Below are positions 5,683 to 7,645 of a stretch of 7,645 bases of DNA, in pieces. The DNA is from a bacterium (lineage in GTDB: Bacteria > Planctomycetota > UBA11346). Positions within the stretch are counted from its first letter, which is position 1, and every line of letters starts with the position of its first letter. The stretch is taken from positions 1-7,645 of the forward strand of contig JAIFKN010000160.1 of assembly GCA_020049615.1 (NCBI GenBank). The letters are read 5' to 3'. Below the pieces are notes generated by a model, which saw only the letters and a list, made by a program, of their open reading frames with translations, was not told where the DNA came from and did no database searches. A program made the translations under genes and the position numbers.

Positions 5683-7645
5683 ATGATCCCCCACGGACCC
5701 GCCGCCGGCCGCACCGCCGATTTCCACGCCCACCACGCTCCGGTCGGCGTCCTCGCCAGCCTCACCGCCGGCCGCTTCTTCGGCAACAGCGGTCCGGGCT
5801 GCGAGATCGGCAAGGCCGGAGCCGGCGGCCTGCTGCTCGGCTACTGCGAGGCCGGCGGGACGGCCATCCGCCTGCTGCCGCTCTATCCGATGTCGGCCAG
5901 CGATCGCGAGCGCTACGTGCGTGGCAGCGCCGAAGCGAAGTCGATGCTGCAGTTGTTCGCCCCCGAGGAGGTGCGCCGCGACTACGGCTGGGCCACCGAC
6001 CGCTGGAGCGCCGGCGACCTGACCGCCAGCATCCTCACCCCGGTCGAGGATCTGCCCGATCCGGCCAGTGCCCCGCTCGTGGCGCAGCGCGACGCCTTCG
6101 TCCCGGCCGTGCTGGTGCAGGTGACGGTGCGCAATCCCGGCCCCACGCCGCGCGAGGCGGTGTTCGCGATCAATCTGCCCGAGCACAAGTGGCTGGCCAC
6201 TGACGGCCTGCCCGGGATGAAGAGCCGCGCCGGCTGCTCGTTCGCCTGCAGCGACGCCGACGCGCACGTCTTCTCGGCCTTCAGCATCGAGGACGCGCTA
6301 TCCCGCAAGTGGCCGCGGCAGCCGCGCTTCGGTCTCGCCGGCTTGGCCGGCGTCAGCGTGCCGGTCGCCCCGGGCCAGACCCGCACCCTGACCGTCGCGG
6401 TCGGCTTCTGGAAACCGGGCATCGTCACTGCCGGACGGTCGATGGCCTACTGGTATACGCGCCTGTTCAGCGGCCCCGAGGACGTGCTGGGCCACGCGCT
6501 GGCGCGCACCGCCGCAGTCGCCGCCGCCTGCGCGACGCGCGACGCCGAACTCGCCGCCTCCGGCCTGACCGACGAGCGCCAGTTCATCGTCGCGCATGCC
6601 ACCCGCGGCTACCACGCCTCGACCCAACTGCTCGACGACGGCGGCCGGCCGCGCTGGGTGGTCAACGAGGGCGAGTACCTGATGCTCAACACCTTCGACC
6701 TCACCGTCGACATGGTCTTCCACGAGCTGCGGCGCAGCCCCTGGGCGGTGGCCAACGTGCTCGAGCAGTTCGCCGGCCAGTACCGCTACGTCTCGCGGGT
6801 GTTCGACCCGGCCGAGCCGCAGACCCTGCTGCCGGGCGGCGTCGCCTTCTGCCACGACATGGGCGTGAGCAACACCTGGACCCCGGACGGGCGCAGCAGC
6901 TACGAGTGCGAGGGCCTCGACCGCATCTGCTTCTCGCACATGAGCTGCGAGCAGCTGACCAACTGGGTGCTGTGCGCCGGGCTGTATTGGCAGCGCACCG
7001 GCGACGGGGCTTTCCTCGCCCGCCACCAGGGCCTGCTGGTCGAGTGCCAGCTCAGCCTGCTCAACCGCGATCATCCGATCGCGGCGAAGCGCAAGGGCTT
7101 CATGCAGTGCGAGGACGAGCGCACGCGCGGCGCGGCCGGCGGCGGCGAGATCACCACCTACGACAGCCTCGACCACAGCCTCGGACAGAGCCGCGCCAAC
7201 GGCTACCTCGCCGGCAAGATGTGGGCGGCGCACGTCATCATCGCGACCATGCTGCAGGCCGCCGGCCGCGCCGAGGCTGCGGTCTCGACCGCTGCGGCGG
7301 CGCGCTGCGCGAAGGCCATCGCCGCCAGCGCCGATCCCGCGACCGGGATCATGCCCTCGCTGCTCAGCGACGCCAAGACCGCCCCGATCATCCCGGCGAT
7401 CGAGGCGCTGGCCTACCCCTGGGAGATGGGCCTGCAGGAGGTCTGCCGCGAGAGCGGACCGTACGGCGCGATGATCACGGCGCTGAAGCGCCACCTGCGC
7501 GCGATCCTGAAGGAGGGCGTGTGCATCTACGGCGACGGCGGGTGGAAGCTGTCCGCCTCGGCCGACAACTCGTGGGCCTCGAAGATCCACCTCTGCCAGT
7601 TCGTCGCCGAGACCGTGCTGGAGGTGCGCCAGGCGCCGGCCGCCG
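5683..7645 (+). CDS. Glycoside hydrolase family 52 (beta-xylosidase type), 3' end cut by window
   Basis: The first 654 residues of a family 52 glycoside hydrolase are present and the frame is still open at the window edge. The Geobacillus enzymes are about 700 residues, so perhaps 50 are missing. GH52 enzymes are retaining beta-xylosidases that release xylose from xylo-oligosaccharides. Aligned to the Geobacillus stearothermophilus enzyme from memory, its nucleophile Glu335 (VVNEGEY) matches Glu329 here and its acid/base Asp495 (TTYDSLD) matches Asp494. Other shared stretches are HAHHAPVG (15-22), ATDRWSAGDL, NTFDLTVDMVFHEL, CFSHM and DGGWKLSASADNSW. The start is fixed: an in-frame TAA lies at 5671-5673, and ATG 5683 is the first start after it. 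There is no signal peptide, so the enzyme is probably cytoplasmic and depends on an oligosaccharide importer not seen here. No Shine-Dalgarno sequence is visible. Substrate preference within the family is inferred. Confidence 0.95.
   Translation, partial: MIPHGPAAGRTADFHAHHAPVGVLASLTAGRFFGNSGPGCEIGKAGAGGLLLGYCEAGGTAIRLLPLYPMSASDRERYVRGSAEAKSMLQLFAPEEVRRDYGWATDRWSAGDLTASILTPVEDLPDPASAPLVAQRDAFVPAVLVQVTVRNPGPTPREAVFAINLPEHKWLATDGLPGMKSRAGCSFACSDADAHVFSAFSIEDALSRKWPRQPRFGLAGLAGVSVPVAPGQTRTLTVAVGFWKPGIVTAGRSMAYWYTRLFSGPEDVLGHALARTAAVAAACATRDAELAASGLTDERQFIVAHATRGYHASTQLLDDGGRPRWVVNEGEYLMLNTFDLTVDMVFHELRRSPWAVANVLEQFAGQYRYVSRVFDPAEPQTLLPGGVAFCHDMGVSNTWTPDGRSSYECEGLDRICFSHMSCEQLTNWVLCAGLYWQRTGDGAFLARHQGLLVECQLSLLNRDHPIAAKRKGFMQCEDERTRGAAGGGEITTYDSLDHSLGQSRANGYLAGKMWAAHVIIATMLQAAGRAEAAVSTAAAARCAKAIAASADPATGIMPSLLSDAKTAPIIPAIEALAYPWEMGLQEVCRESGPYGAMITALKRHLRAILKEGVCIYGDGGWKLSASADNSWASKIHLCQFVAETVLEVRQAPAA

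Noticed and set aside
2018..5686. A 1222-codon open frame on the + strand, antisense to the DUF4388 gene
   Set aside because: It is codon-aligned with the minus-strand gene, so it stays open simply because that gene avoids TTA, CTA and TCA codons, as expected at this GC content. Its translation is low-complexity (rich in Gly, Ala, Arg, Asp and Gln) with no recognisable domain, whereas the minus strand encodes clear domains.
6298..7590. A 430-codon open frame on the minus strand
   Set aside because: It lies wholly inside the GH52 gene on the opposite strand. Its translation shows no domain, and the + strand frame has conserved GH52 motifs throughout.

Overview
This is a high-GC stretch (roughly 70% by eye) from a bacterium. 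It holds four genes and two intergenic regions with unusual structure. Three things suggest a Gram-negative: a DUF374-type lipid acyltransferase, a large single-span protein whose C-terminal half probably lies outside the cytoplasm, and translation starts that mostly lack Shine-Dalgarno sequences. A DUF4388/TPR/beta-propeller protein next to a sporadically distributed glycoside hydrolase would suit the Planctomycetota, the wider PVC group or another deep Gram-negative phylum. The window alone does not settle the phylum.

Layout. Positions 1-200 are non-coding. They carry two same-direction arrays of a 7-base repeat (1-42 and 161-181) on either side of a segment able to fold into nested hairpins. 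An oligopeptide/dipeptide-type ABC ATPase (201-1187) and a DUF374 lysophospholipid acyltransferase (1201-1851) follow on the + strand, 13 bases apart. A 1201-residue minus-strand gene (1874-5479) converges on them across only 22 bases. It encodes DUF4388, a winged-helix-like segment, TPRs, one membrane span, a PEGA-like domain and a beta-propeller. A divergent intergenic region (5480-5682) contains a third array of the same heptad family and a LacI-type palindrome. It is followed by a + strand family 52 glycoside hydrolase (beta-xylosidase type), which begins at 5683 and runs off the right edge.

How the genes relate. The ABC ATPase and the acyltransferase may share a transcript, but their functions do not clearly connect. 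The ATPase's permeases and binding protein are not here and may lie to the left. The GH52 enzyme has no signal peptide, so it would cleave imported xylo-oligosaccharides in the cytoplasm, and the palindrome just upstream suggests sugar-responsive repression. The large minus-strand protein looks like a scaffold or sensor linking cytoplasmic domains to an external propeller. I see no CRISPR array, transposase, phage gene, rRNA or tRNA. The points most worth a second look are the oriented heptad arrays, the nested inverted repeats before the ABC gene, the loss of three of four C-terminal cysteines in the ABC ATPase, the architecture of the large protein, and the palindrome before GH52.
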